DNA from: Deltaproteobacteria bacterium
Lineage (GTDB): Bacteria; Desulfobacterota; Desulfobulbia; Desulfobulbales; Desulfocapsaceae
Length of the DNA stretch: 64,000 bases
NCBI GenBank assembly: GCA_002747825.1
Contig: PDQQ01000015.1
Span: 1-64,000, forward strand
Direction: 5' to 3'
Both the position numbers and the translations under genes were made by a program. The notes below the pieces were generated by a model. It saw only the letters and a list, made by a program, of their open reading frames with translations, was not told the DNA's origin and ran no database searches. Shown here one piece after another: positions 16,711 through 25,847 of the stretch (position 1 is the first letter of the stretch; every line of letters starts with the position of its first letter).

Positions 16711-16739
16711 TTGCATTCCTCAATTTGAAGGGGTATATA
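16711..16739 (+). promoter_or_regulatory. Sigma70-type promoter for tRNA-His
   Basis: TTGCAT (16711-16716) and TATATA (16734-16739) are spaced by 17 bases. The predicted start is near 16746, about 17 bases before the tRNA. The promoter may also drive the hydrolase and dCMP deaminase genes that follow in the same direction with no obvious terminator between. Confidence 0.6.
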
Positions 16740-16762
16740 ACGAAGTTTCTTAACGGCTCTGT

Positions 16763-16840
16763 GGTGGGCGTAGCTCAATTGGTTAGAGCACCTGGTTGTG
16801 GCCCAGGAGGCTGGGGGTTCAAGTCCCCTCGCTCACCCCA
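16763..16840 (+). tRNA. tRNA-His (anticodon GTG)
   Basis: A full cloverleaf. The acceptor stem GTGGGCG (from 16764) pairs with CGCTCAC. The anticodon stem CCTGG/CCAGG encloses the loop TTGTGGC, giving anticodon GTG. The T arm is CTGGG-GTTCAAG-TCCC-like and CCA is encoded. The extra G before the acceptor stem (16763), opposite C73, is the special G-1 identity element of histidine tRNAs, here encoded in the DNA as is usual in bacteria. Confidence 0.96.
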
Positions 16841-16879
16841 TATGACTTCTGTCCGCCTCTGAGAGAGGCAACAATCCCA

Positions 16880-17716
16880 TTGAGTTCTTCCTTGACTGCT
16901 CGAGAAACATTCGATACTCTTTTTTCTGCCCGAAGAGATTTCTTTTCTTCAGAGGCCTCTGAAAATCTGATCTATTTTACAGATGATACCGGCCTGCGAT
17001 ATGCGGCAAAGATCTTCCACGCCGACGAAAAGGCCCCTTCAATTGTCTTCTTTCCCTCCTGCCATTTCTCGTTGAGGGATCTTGAAACGATGGCAGAAGA
17101 ATATACCAGGGCCGGGATCAACCTTCTCCTGCTCTCGTATAGGGCAGACAACAGCGCCGAAGAAGCACTCACTCTGCAGCAGTTTCTCGAAGATGCCGAG
17201 TGGTTGATCCTGCAATCCTTGTCCTGGCTTGAGGCAAGCGGATACACAGAGGGTGTCTTTGTTATGGGACAGTCGTTGGGGGCGGTGGCTGCGATTCATG
17301 TTGTCGAAGCAAACCCTCAGTCGTTCAAGGGGCTGTTTGTTGAAAGTGTCGTTCTCGGTACTGCCGATTTTTTGGATAATTTTAAAAAACTGCCGGAAGA
17401 CTGTGAAAGGAGTGAAGATGATGCCTTGGGTTGCTGCCAGAAGATTGCTGGTATTACCCTGCCAACCTTTATCTTCCACGGTGCCCGGGACCGTCTGCTG
17501 CCGGTTACCGATGCCGAAAAACTCCAGGCCTCGAGTGGAGCACGAAGCAAACAGTTTTTTGTCGTTCCGGGATGCGAGCACAAAGAGCTCTATAAAAACG
17601 CAGGACCCCTCTATTTTCAGACCATCAAAAAATCTGTGGATACCGTTTGCGGCCTCAACACCTGGAGGCAACAACGAAAGAAGTTTCAACGAAACAAGAA
17701 AAAAATAGAAGGATGA
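16880..17716 (+). CDS. Alpha/beta hydrolase
   Basis: About 278 residues with an alpha/beta hydrolase fold. The nucleophile elbow is GQSLG in VFVMGQSLGAVAAIHV; the acid is likely Asp in FHGARDRLLPV; the base is His in PGCEHKEL. Characterised relatives split esters, thioesters or peptides, and the substrate here cannot be told. The frame is open back through the tRNA gene, so the true start must be downstream of 16840. I prefer the TTG at 16880, which has GAGAGG 12 bases before it; a second TTG at 16892 is possible. Its stop overlaps the start of the dCMP deaminase gene as ATGA, so the two are translationally coupled. Confidence 0.8.
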   Translation: MSSSLTARETFDTLFSARRDFFSSEASENLIYFTDDTGLRYAAKIFHADEKAPSIVFFPSCHFSLRDLETMAEEYTRAGINLLLLSYRADNSAEEALTLQQFLEDAEWLILQSLSWLEASGYTEGVFVMGQSLGAVAAIHVVEANPQSFKGLFVESVVLGTADFLDNFKKLPEDCERSEDDALGCCQKIAGITLPTFIFHGARDRLLPVTDAEKLQASSGARSKQFFVVPGCEHKELYKNAGPLYFQTIKKSVDTVCGLNTWRQQRKKFQRNKKKIEG

Positions 17717-18213
17717 AAAGGACGAACTACCTCTCCTGGGATGAGTATTTTATGTCTGTTGCCCTGCTCTCCGCCCAGCGCAGCAAGGATCCGAACACCC
17801 AGGTTGGCGCCTGTGTTGCCAACGAGCAGAATAAAATCGTCGGTGTTGGTTACAACGGCTTTCCGATTGGCTGCTCCGACGATGAATTACCCTGGAAACG
17901 ACAGGGCGCTTTTCTTGAGACCAAGTACCCTTACGTCTGCCATGCGGAATTAAACGCCGTACTCAATTCAAACTCCACAGATCTGAGAAATTGCCGAATC
18001 TATGTCGGTCTTTTTCCCTGCAATGAATGTACCAAGGTTATTATACAGGCGGGAATCAAAGAGGTTATTTATCTCTCTGACAAGTATCAGGATACCGATC
18101 AGGTCAAGGCCTCGAAGATGATGCTCGACATGTCTCCCGGAATCAGCTACAGGCAGCTTGAGACCAAACTGACGACCCTTGAGATCAACCTGGCGCCTTC
18201 TTCTTTTTTGTAA
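17713..18213 (+). CDS. Deoxycytidylate (dCMP) deaminase
   Basis: It converts dCMP to dUMP, the precursor for thymidylate. The 166 residues carry the zinc-dependent deaminase signature: HAE in YVCHAELNAVLNS (zinc histidine and catalytic glutamate) and FPCNECTKVIIQAG (two zinc cysteines). The N-terminal block WDEYFMSVALLSAQRSKDPNTQ, the VGVGYNGFPIGCSDDELPW segment and the C-terminal part are typical of dCMP deaminases (ComEB/Dcd type) rather than cytidine deaminases. The ATG at 17713 overlaps the hydrolase stop by four bases (ATGA). A weak terminator-like hairpin follows at 18258. Confidence 0.92.
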   Translation: MKRTNYLSWDEYFMSVALLSAQRSKDPNTQVGACVANEQNKIVGVGYNGFPIGCSDDELPWKRQGAFLETKYPYVCHAELNAVLNSNSTDLRNCRIYVGLFPCNECTKVIIQAGIKEVIYLSDKYQDTDQVKASKMMLDMSPGISYRQLETKLTTLEINLAPSSFL

Positions 18214-18241
18214 TTGTTCCCTGCACAAACACCCAACGCTC

Positions 18242-18619
18242 TCATTTAACCCGCTTCAACCGGCTTCCTGTCGGTTTTTTCCTTGTCTGAACGCGCTCTT
18301 TTTTCGGGCTGTTACCTGCAAAATCAATAGCCTGAATAAAGTGTTCTTCACCGCGGATGGTGAAAATCTCTTTTCCAGACATCTGCTCGCTGCGCAGCGT
18401 GAGTATGGTTTTCTGCAACGGCATTGCCAGGATGCTTATGTGCAGATGCCACCATTCATCCCTGCGCGATGTATCCCGTTCTATATCGTCAACATGGGCA
18501 TAGACCAGCTGTGGCCCCGGGGCATTGTCTGGCCTTGACAGAATCAGAATGGTATCGCCGATTTCGGTATGTTCTTTGAGGAGAATAGCCTGTCGCAGTT
18601 CATCAATGATTTTTTGCAT
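18242..18619 (-). CDS. Hypothetical protein, 125 residues
   Basis: I do not recognise this family. The protein is soluble, with no signal peptide or membrane segment. It begins MQKIIDELRQAILLKEHTEIGD, has a well-formed core (HVDDIERDTSRRDEWWHLHI), and ends in a very basic tail rich in Lys and Arg. The ATG has AAGGA a few bases upstream. It overlaps the end of the preceding gene (18603-20345) by 17 bases, so it is the last gene of the operon beginning at 22678. The basic tail could suggest nucleic-acid binding, but this is a guess. Confidence 0.7.
   Translation of the reverse strand: MQKIIDELRQAILLKEHTEIGDTILILSRPDNAPGPQLVYAHVDDIERDTSRRDEWWHLHISILAMPLQKTILTLRSEQMSGKEIFTIRGEEHFIQAIDFAGNSPKKERVQTRKKPTGSRLKRVK
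18258..18280 (+). terminator. Possible weak terminator after dCMP deaminase
   Basis: AACCG (18258-18262) and CGGTT (18272-18276) can pair around a nine-base loop, followed by a run of T. The stem has only five pairs, and it lies inside the 3' end of the opposing gene. Plausible but weak. Confidence 0.35.
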
Positions 18620-20345
18620 TTGTCCTTTTTTTCTTGATTTGCCTCAGCGCAAACCTTGCGTCAATAATAACCAGTTCAGATTGTCTGTAGCTGCGCAGAC
18701 ACAGCCTTTCGTAATCCTGTATTCCGGCAGTAAGCGGCAGTAGCACCTCTCGTATGATAAGGTGAGATTTCTCTGCCTTTTCGGGCCGTTCAAGCTTGAG
18801 CAGTGTATCTATGAAGTAAAAGAGACGAACAAGCAATTCGCTTGTCCTCTCTACGTTTAGATAGAGGAGTCTGTTGTTTTTTTCCTTGATCCCCGGATCT
18901 ATTTTCCTGATCTGCGGATTTTTGACAAGAGAGTTTCGTGCGTTGTAGTCATCGACTATTTCTCGCAGAAGAGAGACACTGTTGCCGATAAAAAGGTAAT
19001 TTTGCCAGAAACCACAGAGGGGTTGTATACCATCCTGCGGAGATTCTAACCAGTAGGAATAGATGACCGCTTCATAGATTTCTTCAAAGACGGGGGCGGC
19101 AAAGGCCTCTACAAGATCTTTGGCGAGGGTTTCTGCCTGCTCGGACGAGGCAAGAGGAATAACAGCCAGACATCTTGGAATGTGAAAAAAATTAGAACTG
19201 CCGGATGGTTCTATAAAGATGCCGACCTGATCGCCGAACAGGAGCGGCAAGTCACTCGGGGCTACTCCGGCAATCTTTTGCAGGCGATCCTGATAGGCAT
19301 AGAGCAGCGTCTGGAATTCTTCAACAAGAAGCAACCTTGAAAGTATTGTCTGCAGCTCAGATCCGGTTGTCCAATACAACAGGAGCGGATCGTACAAGGA
19401 AAAATCAAGCACCCTGCTCTGTATCGGAGACAGGCTCTGCAGCCCTTCTTTCTTGTCAAAAACTTGAGGTCTGCCAGACAGGACAAGCCTGCTTTGCATA
19501 GTCTTTTTTGTCGACCAGTGTCCGTAAGTGAATGCGCTGTACACGGCAGGCAGTTTTTCGATCATTTTTTCAAGATACGGAATACCAGAAGACGAAAAAA
19601 GATGAACCATTTTTTGTAGTGACGACAGGGACAGGTAGCAAAGATGCTCTCTCTTTGTGTCATACAAGGCAAAAGCTTTGCCAAAATCGGCCCTGTCTGG
19701 CAGCCCGGCAATCTCGCCATCGTACGTATCAATGGCCTTTTTGAGCTGCCGCTCATCGTAGCTGGCGACCACCAGACCATCGATTGAGGCCAGTGTGATC
19801 ACTCCATACCTGGTCGGAAGCCGTGCTATACGATAATTGCCATATTGGCAGGTGGTTCGCCTCCCCTGTCGTTTCTTTGCGAACCGTTCTACAAGGACAT
19901 CGTTCCAGTCAATGTTTTCCCGCGGCTTTACGATAAAAAGAACATCACGTTTCAGCCACGTGACCAGAGAACGGCGGTCGACGTCCGAAGGCAGACGAAA
20001 GAGGGCGATACCAAGACGTCCTCTGAGCAGTTGGCCCAAAAGCGGCTCAGCAACAACCGTTTTCAACTCTTCTCCCAGGGCTTCAACAAGCTTTCCTGCG
20101 TTTTCTGTGAGCCCCAAAGAGGGCCCGACCCGTTGCAGGTCGATTGCCGCGAGCTGTTGCCCCAGCAGCGATCGTTTAAAAGCATCACTCGCCGCCAGAC
20201 AATCATTTTGTTCAACGTAGAAAACGGCATCGTCTGCGACAAATCGCACCAGGTCTTTTTCAGCCTCACCATCAAAACGAAATACCAGCAGATAGATAAC
20301 AAGGAGAACCAGAAAACCGTAGAAGACAAAACGATTCATATTCAT
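18603..20345 (-). CDS. Membrane-anchored protein, DUF3352-like
   Basis: A 580-residue protein with one N-terminal hydrophobic segment (FVFYGFLVLLVIYLLVF, residues about 6-22) that probably anchors it in the inner membrane with the rest in the periplasm. The opening of the soluble part (VRFVADDAVFYVEQND) and the overall pattern of alternating strands and helices resemble the DUF3352 type of large extracytoplasmic proteins. There are no catalytic motifs that I can identify. The ATG follows the comM stop by six bases and has GGAGAGGAG upstream, so it is co-translated with comM. Nothing in the neighbourhood explains the function. Confidence 0.7.
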   Translation of the reverse strand: MNMNRFVFYGFLVLLVIYLLVFRFDGEAEKDLVRFVADDAVFYVEQNDCLAASDAFKRSLLGQQLAAIDLQRVGPSLGLTENAGKLVEALGEELKTVVAEPLLGQLLRGRLGIALFRLPSDVDRRSLVTWLKRDVLFIVKPRENIDWNDVLVERFAKKRQGRRTTCQYGNYRIARLPTRYGVITLASIDGLVVASYDERQLKKAIDTYDGEIAGLPDRADFGKAFALYDTKREHLCYLSLSSLQKMVHLFSSSGIPYLEKMIEKLPAVYSAFTYGHWSTKKTMQSRLVLSGRPQVFDKKEGLQSLSPIQSRVLDFSLYDPLLLYWTTGSELQTILSRLLLVEEFQTLLYAYQDRLQKIAGVAPSDLPLLFGDQVGIFIEPSGSSNFFHIPRCLAVIPLASSEQAETLAKDLVEAFAAPVFEEIYEAVIYSYWLESPQDGIQPLCGFWQNYLFIGNSVSLLREIVDDYNARNSLVKNPQIRKIDPGIKEKNNRLLYLNVERTSELLVRLFYFIDTLLKLERPEKAEKSHLIIREVLLPLTAGIQDYERLCLRSYRQSELVIIDARFALRQIKKKRTNAKNH

Positions 20346-20351
20346 TTCCCG

Positions 20352-21891
20352 CTACTCCTCTCCTGCTGTCTGAATTCCCCGGCAAAGCTGAACGGCTTCT
20401 GCAACATGGCTTGAATGGAGAGAAGACGAGGCATCAAGATCGGCAATGGTCCTCGATAATTTGAGAACCCTTGCGTAGGAGCGTGCCGACAGACCGAGTC
20501 GCTTGACGCTCTTTTCAAGAATGTTTTGTGAACGGCTGCCAAGGACGCAGTATCTCTCGATCAGTTCCTGGTTCATCTGGCTGTTGCAATAGATTTGGGG
20601 AATTGTACTGTAACGTTTTAGCTGGATCTCTCTGGCCCGGTTGACCCGTTTCTGTATCTCGGCCGAACGCTCTGCTTTTTCCTGCGTAGTCATCTCATCA
20701 TATTCAAGCGCCGGGACCTCCAAATGGATGTCGATTCGATCCAACAGAGGCCCCGAGATCCGGGCCCGATATCTTCTGATGTCCCCTGTCCGTACAAATA
20801 CAGGAGTTTCGCACATCACCGAGAAAACCGCAAGGACAGGGATTCATCGCAGCAATAAGAGTGAAACGGGCTGGAAAGGTCAGGGTCATATTGGCACGGG
20901 CTATGGTAACCTCACCATCTTCGAGAGGCTGGCGCAAGACCTCCAGAACATTGCGTTTGAACTCGGGGAGTTCGTCAAGAAAAAGAACCCCGTTATGGGC
21001 AAGAGAGACCTCGCCGGGTTGGGGTATTTTACCTCCGCCGATCAACCCCGCATCCGAAATGGTATGATGTGGGGCCCGAAAAGGCCTTCTGTGCAGAGGT
21101 CCTGACTGCGACTGTTGTTTGGCTGATACCGAATGGACCCTGGTTGTCTCAAGGATCTCATCTCTGCTCATGCTTGGCAGTATCGTTGCAAAACGTCTTG
21201 CCAGCATGGTTTTGCCGCTGCCAGGCGGCCCCGAAAGCAGGATGTTGTGGCTTCCCGAGGCGGCGATCTCCAGCCCCCGACGTACCTGGTGTTGGCCTTT
21301 GACTTCACTAAAATCGACAGAATATTCCTGAAGGTGGTCCGCTGGTGATTCATCAGGCGTCAAGGGCTGGATCTCTGTTAGCCCGGCAAGAAACTCGACG
21401 GCCTCCTGCAAGACAGTCACCGGAATAATATCCAGATCGGCCGCCAGAAGACGAGCCTCCTGTCGTTGAGACGCCGGAATGATAATCCCTTGTAGACCGC
21501 GTTGCCGTGCGCAGAGCAGCATCGGTAGAATGCCGGGCACCTTATGTATACCACCATCAAGAGACAACTCCCCGACAATGCAGTATGTATCAGCCCTTTG
21601 GTTGTTCAAGGCCCCTGTTGCGGTCAGGATCCCGATGGCAATGGGGAGATCAAAGCCGGTTCCTTCCTTGCGGATGTCCGCGGGGGCGAGATTGACGGTA
21701 ATTCTTCTGGCAGGAAAATCATAACCACAGTTTTTTATCGCCGCCTTTACCCTGTCCTTGCTCTCTCTGACCGCCCCATCCGGCAGACCAACCGTTGAAA
21801 AGACAGGCAGCCCGCTTGCGACATCAACCTCAACGGTTACCGGCCAGCCTTCTATCCCGACAACGGAACAGCTCAGTATCTTGGCAAGCAT
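20352..21891 (-). pseudogene. comM: ComM/YifB-type AAA+ ATPase gene, split by a one-base frameshift
   Basis: ComM is a hexameric helicase that helps integrate foreign DNA by branch migration in naturally competent bacteria, and is widespread in others. The first frame (21891 down to about 20787) carries the lon-protease-like N-terminal domain, Walker A GPPGSGKT, Walker B FLDELPEF and the [10 protein letters not shown] block. After CICTDR the reading moves to another frame that continues with [20 protein letters not shown] and runs to a stop at 20352. The switch lies at a run of four C (20783-20786; GGGG on the coding strand); removing one G restores the family sequence. Combined length is about 513 residues, as expected. 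It may be a real mutation, a sequencing error in a homopolymer or, less likely, programmed frameshifting. Confidence 0.85.
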
Positions 21892-21901
21892 GGTATCGGC
21901 C

Positions 21902-22678
21902 TCAGCTTTGAGAGGGAGTGTTTACGGCATAGCAGGACATCAGCTCTTTGCTGTAACCGCCGTTTTTTTCTTCGTAGATATATAAGGGCGGCAGTATTTT
22001 CAGCCCTGGTCCAGCATTTTTTTTGCACTGCAGCAAAACCAGCTGGGCACCTTTTTTTTGATCTGGATAGGCGTAAACCGGTCTGAGTAGTTTTGGTTCA
22101 AGATGACACTGTTGTGCGACTGCGATAAGCCGACCCAGATTTTCGGCTGCATAAATGCAGTAGACATCGCCTTTGTTGCGTACGACATAGGAAGCCGCCC
22201 GAAGAAAATGCTGCAGGGTTGACAGCGTCTGATGCTTTGCCCTGTTCACCTCAGGGTTATGGTTGCTCCTTCCGGAATTTTCCGGATAAAAGGGCGGATT
22301 AAAAACCACACTGTCAAAGGACTCTGCGGCGATATGGTCAGCAATATCCTCTACATCACAATGCAGAAGGCTGACGAGGTCGTAAAACCCGTTTAAGGCC
22401 ATATTTCTTTTTGCAAGATTGTAGAGCCGTGATTGCACCTCAACACCCAGGCAATCGAGGAGTCTCTCCCTCTGGCGATACAGCAGCAGCAAGAGAAGGA
22501 TCCCTGATCCCGTTCCCAATTCAATCAGACGCTGCGGTTTTCTGCATTGCACAAAATGGGCAAGCAAGACTGCGTCCACAGAAAACCGATACCCATCCGC
22601 GTACTGTTCACAGACCAGTTCTCCTTCAAAGAGACTGTCCCGCTTGAGAATACAATCTTTTTGCGTACCAACAACCAA
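21902..22678 (-). CDS. SAM-dependent methyltransferase, TrmN6-like
   Basis: A class I methyltransferase of 258 residues. The SAM-binding loop is [16 protein letters not shown], and the catalytic motif of N6-adenine or N-acceptor enzymes is NPPFYP ([13 protein letters not shown]). The N-terminus ([26 protein letters not shown]) matches tRNA1(Val) adenine-37 N6-methyltransferases and the related HemK-like families. I therefore infer tRNA modification, but rRNA or protein substrates are possible. The start at 22678 has no strong ribosome binding site. It is the first gene of a four-gene operon; the comM start follows 10 bases after its stop. Confidence 0.82.
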   Translation of the reverse strand: MVVGTQKDCILKRDSLFEGELVCEQYADGYRFSVDAVLLAHFVQCRKPQRLIELGTGSGILLLLLLYRQRERLLDCLGVEVQSRLYNLAKRNMALNGFYDLVSLLHCDVEDIADHIAAESFDSVVFNPPFYPENSGRSNHNPEVNRAKHQTLSTLQHFLRAASYVVRNKGDVYCIYAAENLGRLIAVAQQCHLEPKLLRPVYAYPDQKKGAQLVLLQCKKNAGPGLKILPPLYIYEEKNGGYSKELMSCYAVNTPSQS

Positions 22679-23087
22679 TCACTTTTCTCCGTGTGAGGAT
22701 GATTTCAGAGCAACGCAACGGCGTGATAATTATGGACAGATCAATCTAAAAAGTAAAATAAAAAAAGACAAAGACAGGTATTTTTTGCCTTTCGTTCCGG
22801 TTTGACTTTCCTGATTTTCTTCTTTCACGTGGTTGATACGCCGCCTGCGCATTCCTGGTTCATTCATTTTGGGGTTGTATTTACAGTTCATATTCCTTGC
22901 AGAAGGCTATTTCCCAAAATTTTTCCTCGGTAAATAGTAAGAGACTCCGGAGAGATATATACGAATAAGCAGACTGGGGCGGAGAGCTGTTGCAGTCTTC
23001 ATTTGTTTTCTTTCCAAGAAGTGATTAAAAGAAAAAGAAGACGTTTTCTACGCATTACAAGCCAGATTTTTCAGAAGGGAGAAGGCG
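22679..23087. other. Non-coding divergent region between trmN6-like gene and queD
   Basis: About 410 bases between two divergent starts. It should hold both promoters. It contains AT-rich stretches (for example around 22748) and a purine-rich leader with AAGGGAGAAGG just before queD. I looked for a preQ1-type riboswitch because queD follows, but saw no convincing pattern. No gene is supported. Confidence 0.45.
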
Positions 23088-23462
23088 ATGTACGATATCT
23101 TTGTAGACACACATTTTGCCGGAGCGCACCATTTAAGAGACTATCCTGGGGACTGTGAAACCCCGCATGGTCATAACTGGAAGGTCAAGGTCACCGTCCG
23201 GGCAGCAGACGTCGATGAGCTCGGTATGGGAATTGACTTTACCGTTTTAAAAAAAGTGGTGAAAAAGGCCATTGATAAGCTGGACCACAAGGATCTTAAC
23301 ACCCTGCCCTACTTCGAGCATAAAAATCCATCTTCAGAGCATATCGCTGAATTTCTCTACGATCAATTACAAGAAGAGCTGCACTCTGACAGATATCACC
23401 TCTACAGTGTCCGCGTTATGGAGACAGACACCCAGGGCCTGATCTACTACGGGAAGCCCTGA
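23088..23462 (+). CDS. queD: 6-carboxytetrahydropterin synthase (QueD/PTPS family)
   Basis: This makes 6-carboxy-tetrahydropterin from dihydroneopterin triphosphate, the first dedicated step towards the queuosine precursor preQ0. The 124 residues contain the zinc histidines: HFAGAHHL near the start and HGH in CETPHGHNWKV. The catalytic cysteine is in GDCETPHGH, and the glutamate and helix block follow (IDKLDHKDLNTLPYF; NPSSEHIAEFLYDQL). The ribosome binding site is good (GGGAGAAGG). No queC, queE or queF is nearby. The next gene binds molybdopterin, so a role in another pterin pathway cannot be excluded; the family includes both. Confidence 0.88.
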   Translation: MYDIFVDTHFAGAHHLRDYPGDCETPHGHNWKVKVTVRAADVDELGMGIDFTVLKKVVKKAIDKLDHKDLNTLPYFEHKNPSSEHIAEFLYDQLQEELHSDRYHLYSVRVMETDTQGLIYYGKP

Positions 23463-23593
23463 ACCTTGAAATACTCAAAAAGTATTTACAATAGGTCTCT
23501 TTCGAGGATATTGCCAAAACCGATATTATGAGATTGAGGAAGTCTCGGCCTTTTTTTCATAAATGACATCATATTATCGAGGTTAATTGAAAA

Positions 23594-24619
23594 ATGCTGA
23601 AAACGATCCCCGTCGAACAAGCCGTTGGTATGGTTCTGCCCCACGACATCACTGTTATTGTCAAGGATGTGAAAAAAGGGGTCGCCTTCAAAAAGGGGCA
23701 TATCATCCGTTCAGAAGATGTTGAACCACTCAAAAAGCTGGGAAAGGATAATATATACGTCCTCTCTTTAACAAAAGAGGAAATTCACGAAAACGAGGCT
23801 GCCACTCTGCTGGCCACTGCCATCTCAGGTACTGGCATCCTGTATAATACAGCCCCCCGGGAGGGGAAAATTACCCTGAGGGCGGCCTTTGATGGTATTC
23901 TTAGAGTGAAGACAGAGGCCCTTCGTGATTTTAACATGCTCGGTGAGGTTATGTGTGCCACCTTGCATAATTACACGCCAGTCAAATCCGGAGAAATCGT
24001 CGCCGCAACCCGTATGATTCCGCTGGTAGCGTCAAGAGATCTTGTCGATACAGCAACACAGATCGCAGATGATGCCGGCAGTCTGGTATCTGTACGCACT
24101 CTTTCAAGCCAGAAAATAGGTCTGGTTATTACAGGCAACGAAGTCTATTATGGACGAATCGAAGACCGTTTTGAGGCGGTGCTCAGGAACAAGGCTGCAC
24201 AATACGGTTCACGCGTGCTTTGTGTCAAAAAGGCACCCGACAAAAAAGCCCGTATCGCCGCGGAAATAAAGAATTGTATCGCAGAGGGGTGTGATCTTGT
24301 TATCACCAGTGGCGGTATGTCTGTTGACCCCGATGATGTCACGCGGGAAGCTATCATGGATGCCGGTGCCCATTCGGCTGTTTACGGTACTCCGGTATTA
24401 CCGGGAGCCATGTTTTTAAGCGGGAAGATTGGTGAAATCCCCATTCTGGGGATGCCTGCCTGCGGTATGTTTCACAAGATAACCGTGTTTGATCTTGTAT
24501 TGCCAAGAATACTTATCGGAGAGTCCATTGGTCGCAAAGAGCTGGCCGAGCTTGGGCATGGGGGACTGTGCCGCAATTGCAAAACCTGCCACTTCCCGGT
24601 ATGTGATTTTGGAAGATAA
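23594..24619 (+). CDS. Molybdopterin-binding protein (MoeA/MogA-type domain) with cysteine tail
   Basis: A 341-residue protein. The N-terminal part (residues about 1-165) looks like the MoeA-like entry region (PVEQAVGMVLPHDITVIV). The second part is a MoCF-biosynthesis domain with the pterin-binding pattern GLVITGNEVYYGRIED and TSGGMSVDPDDVTREA, and it ends with GMPACGMFHKITVFD. The last 17 residues contain the cysteine cluster CRNCKTCHFPVC, which could hold a metal or iron-sulfur cluster. Such proteins insert or carry the molybdenum or tungsten cofactor. That fits the aldehyde oxidoreductase in this window and other molybdoenzymes of anaerobes. It follows queD by about 130 bases in the same direction. 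Confidence 0.85.
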   Translation: MLKTIPVEQAVGMVLPHDITVIVKDVKKGVAFKKGHIIRSEDVEPLKKLGKDNIYVLSLTKEEIHENEAATLLATAISGTGILYNTAPREGKITLRAAFDGILRVKTEALRDFNMLGEVMCATLHNYTPVKSGEIVAATRMIPLVASRDLVDTATQIADDAGSLVSVRTLSSQKIGLVITGNEVYYGRIEDRFEAVLRNKAAQYGSRVLCVKKAPDKKARIAAEIKNCIAEGCDLVITSGGMSVDPDDVTREAIMDAGAHSAVYGTPVLPGAMFLSGKIGEIPILGMPACGMFHKITVFDLVLPRILIGESIGRKELAELGHGGLCRNCKTCHFPVCDFGR

Positions 24620-24643
24620 TCCTACTCACCCGTCTGCACAAAT

Positions 24644-24678
24644 CGTCTCAGGCTGGTCTTTCTGCACGGTCTGAGACG
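24644..24678. terminator. Inverted repeat between convergent genes
   Basis: CGTCTCAG (24644-24651) pairs perfectly with CTGAGACG (24671-24678) around a 19-base loop. It lies between the converging ends of the molybdopterin-binding gene and lpxB and could act in both directions. No T-run follows on either side, so its action as a terminator is uncertain. Confidence 0.4.
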
Positions 24679-24683
24679 CCTTG

Positions 24684-25838
24684 TCAGGAAGTATCTTGCG
24701 TCAGTAATTCCAGCGCCACACTGGCCGCTCTTTTTGAGGCCCCGGGGCGGCCGAGTTTGTCACAAACCCCCTGCAGGGCCTCCAGCATCTCTTTTCTTCG
24801 CCGATCATTGGTTACCAGTTCGAGGATTTCATGTCCAATATTCTCGGCACAGACCTCAGCCTGGAGCAGTTCCGGAACAACTTTTTCGTCGGCGATAAGA
24901 TTGACCAGAGAGAAAAATTCCAGTTTCACCAGGAGCTTGGCAAGAAGATGGCTCAACGGTGCAAGCCGATAGGCCACGACCATAGGAATCTTGAGCAAGG
25001 CCAGCTCCAGGGTTACGGTACCTGATGCGGCAACAACGCAGTCGCAGGCAGCCATAAGGTTATAGCGATGCTCGTTGATAAGCCGGATATCCAGATCATC
25101 CGTGGAATACAACCCTGCCCTCTTGTAGATATCAAGTTCCAACAACGGTGATTGCGGGAGCAAAAAGCTTACTTTCTGGTTCAACCTTGTTTGCACCCAT
25201 CTGGCAGCTTCGATAAATCGCGGCAACAGAGAGAGCACCTCCTTTGAACGACTACCAGGCAAAAGACCGATAATCTTTCTGTCTGCGGCGATGGCCTGTG
25301 AAGTCAGAAACTGCTCTCTGGTTTGTGTGGTTCTGACCGAATCCAGAAGAGGATGTCCGACATAGGTTGCGGCAAGGCCCCGCTCTCTGAAGAAGGCCTC
25401 TTCAAAGGGAAGAATCACTCCAAGACGATCCACCCTGGCGGCGATCGTTTTGACCCTGCCTGATCGCCACGCCCACACCTGGGGACAGATATAGTAAAAA
25501 ACTCGAACTCCTTGTTTTCTAGCGTATTTGGCAAGCAAAAGGTTGAAATCGGGCAGATCGATTATCACCAGTAGATCCGGTCGTTTCTCGCGCAGAGCCT
25601 TGCGCAGTCGCTGCTGGGCGCGCCAGATATCTTTGCCTTGCGCAACAATCTCAACAATTCCGACAACACTCAGGGTCTCCGCGGGTACAAGGATCTCTAC
25701 TCCAACAGACTCAAGCCTTGGACCGCCCATACCGAAAAAAGTCAGATTCGGGTCAATCTGTCTCATAGCACGCACAAGATTTGCGGCATGCAAATCTCCG
25801 GAGGCCTCTCCGGTTACGATCATGATCCTTTTGCCCAT
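24684..25838 (-). CDS. lpxB: Lipid-A-disaccharide synthase
   Basis: A peripheral inner-membrane glycosyltransferase (family GT19) that joins 2,3-diacyl-glucosamine-1-phosphate to UDP-2,3-diacyl-glucosamine, forming the beta-1,6 disaccharide of lipid A. The 384 residues show the family blocks MIVTGEASGDLHAANLVRAM, FFGMGGPRLESVGVE, the YYICPQVWAWRSGR core, VGHPLLDSV and LLPGSRSKEV, and end with the ASGTVTLELALL sugar-nucleotide site. Length is normal. The gene starts nine bases after the stop of a Gfo/Idh oxidoreductase gene and forms an operon with it. Confidence 0.94.
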   Translation of the reverse strand: MGKRIMIVTGEASGDLHAANLVRAMRQIDPNLTFFGMGGPRLESVGVEILVPAETLSVVGIVEIVAQGKDIWRAQQRLRKALREKRPDLLVIIDLPDFNLLLAKYARKQGVRVFYYICPQVWAWRSGRVKTIAARVDRLGVILPFEEAFFRERGLAATYVGHPLLDSVRTTQTREQFLTSQAIAADRKIIGLLPGSRSKEVLSLLPRFIEAARWVQTRLNQKVSFLLPQSPLLELDIYKRAGLYSTDDLDIRLINEHRYNLMAACDCVVAASGTVTLELALLKIPMVVAYRLAPLSHLLAKLLVKLEFFSLVNLIADEKVVPELLQAEVCAENIGHEILELVTNDRRRKEMLEALQGVCDKLGRPGASKRAASVALELLTQDTS

Positions 25839-25847
25839 AATCTCTTG

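Noticed and set aside
22679..23087. Possible preQ1 riboswitch before queD
   Set aside because: I could not find the short conserved aptamer hairpin plus A-rich tail; the region has only generic AT-rich sequence.
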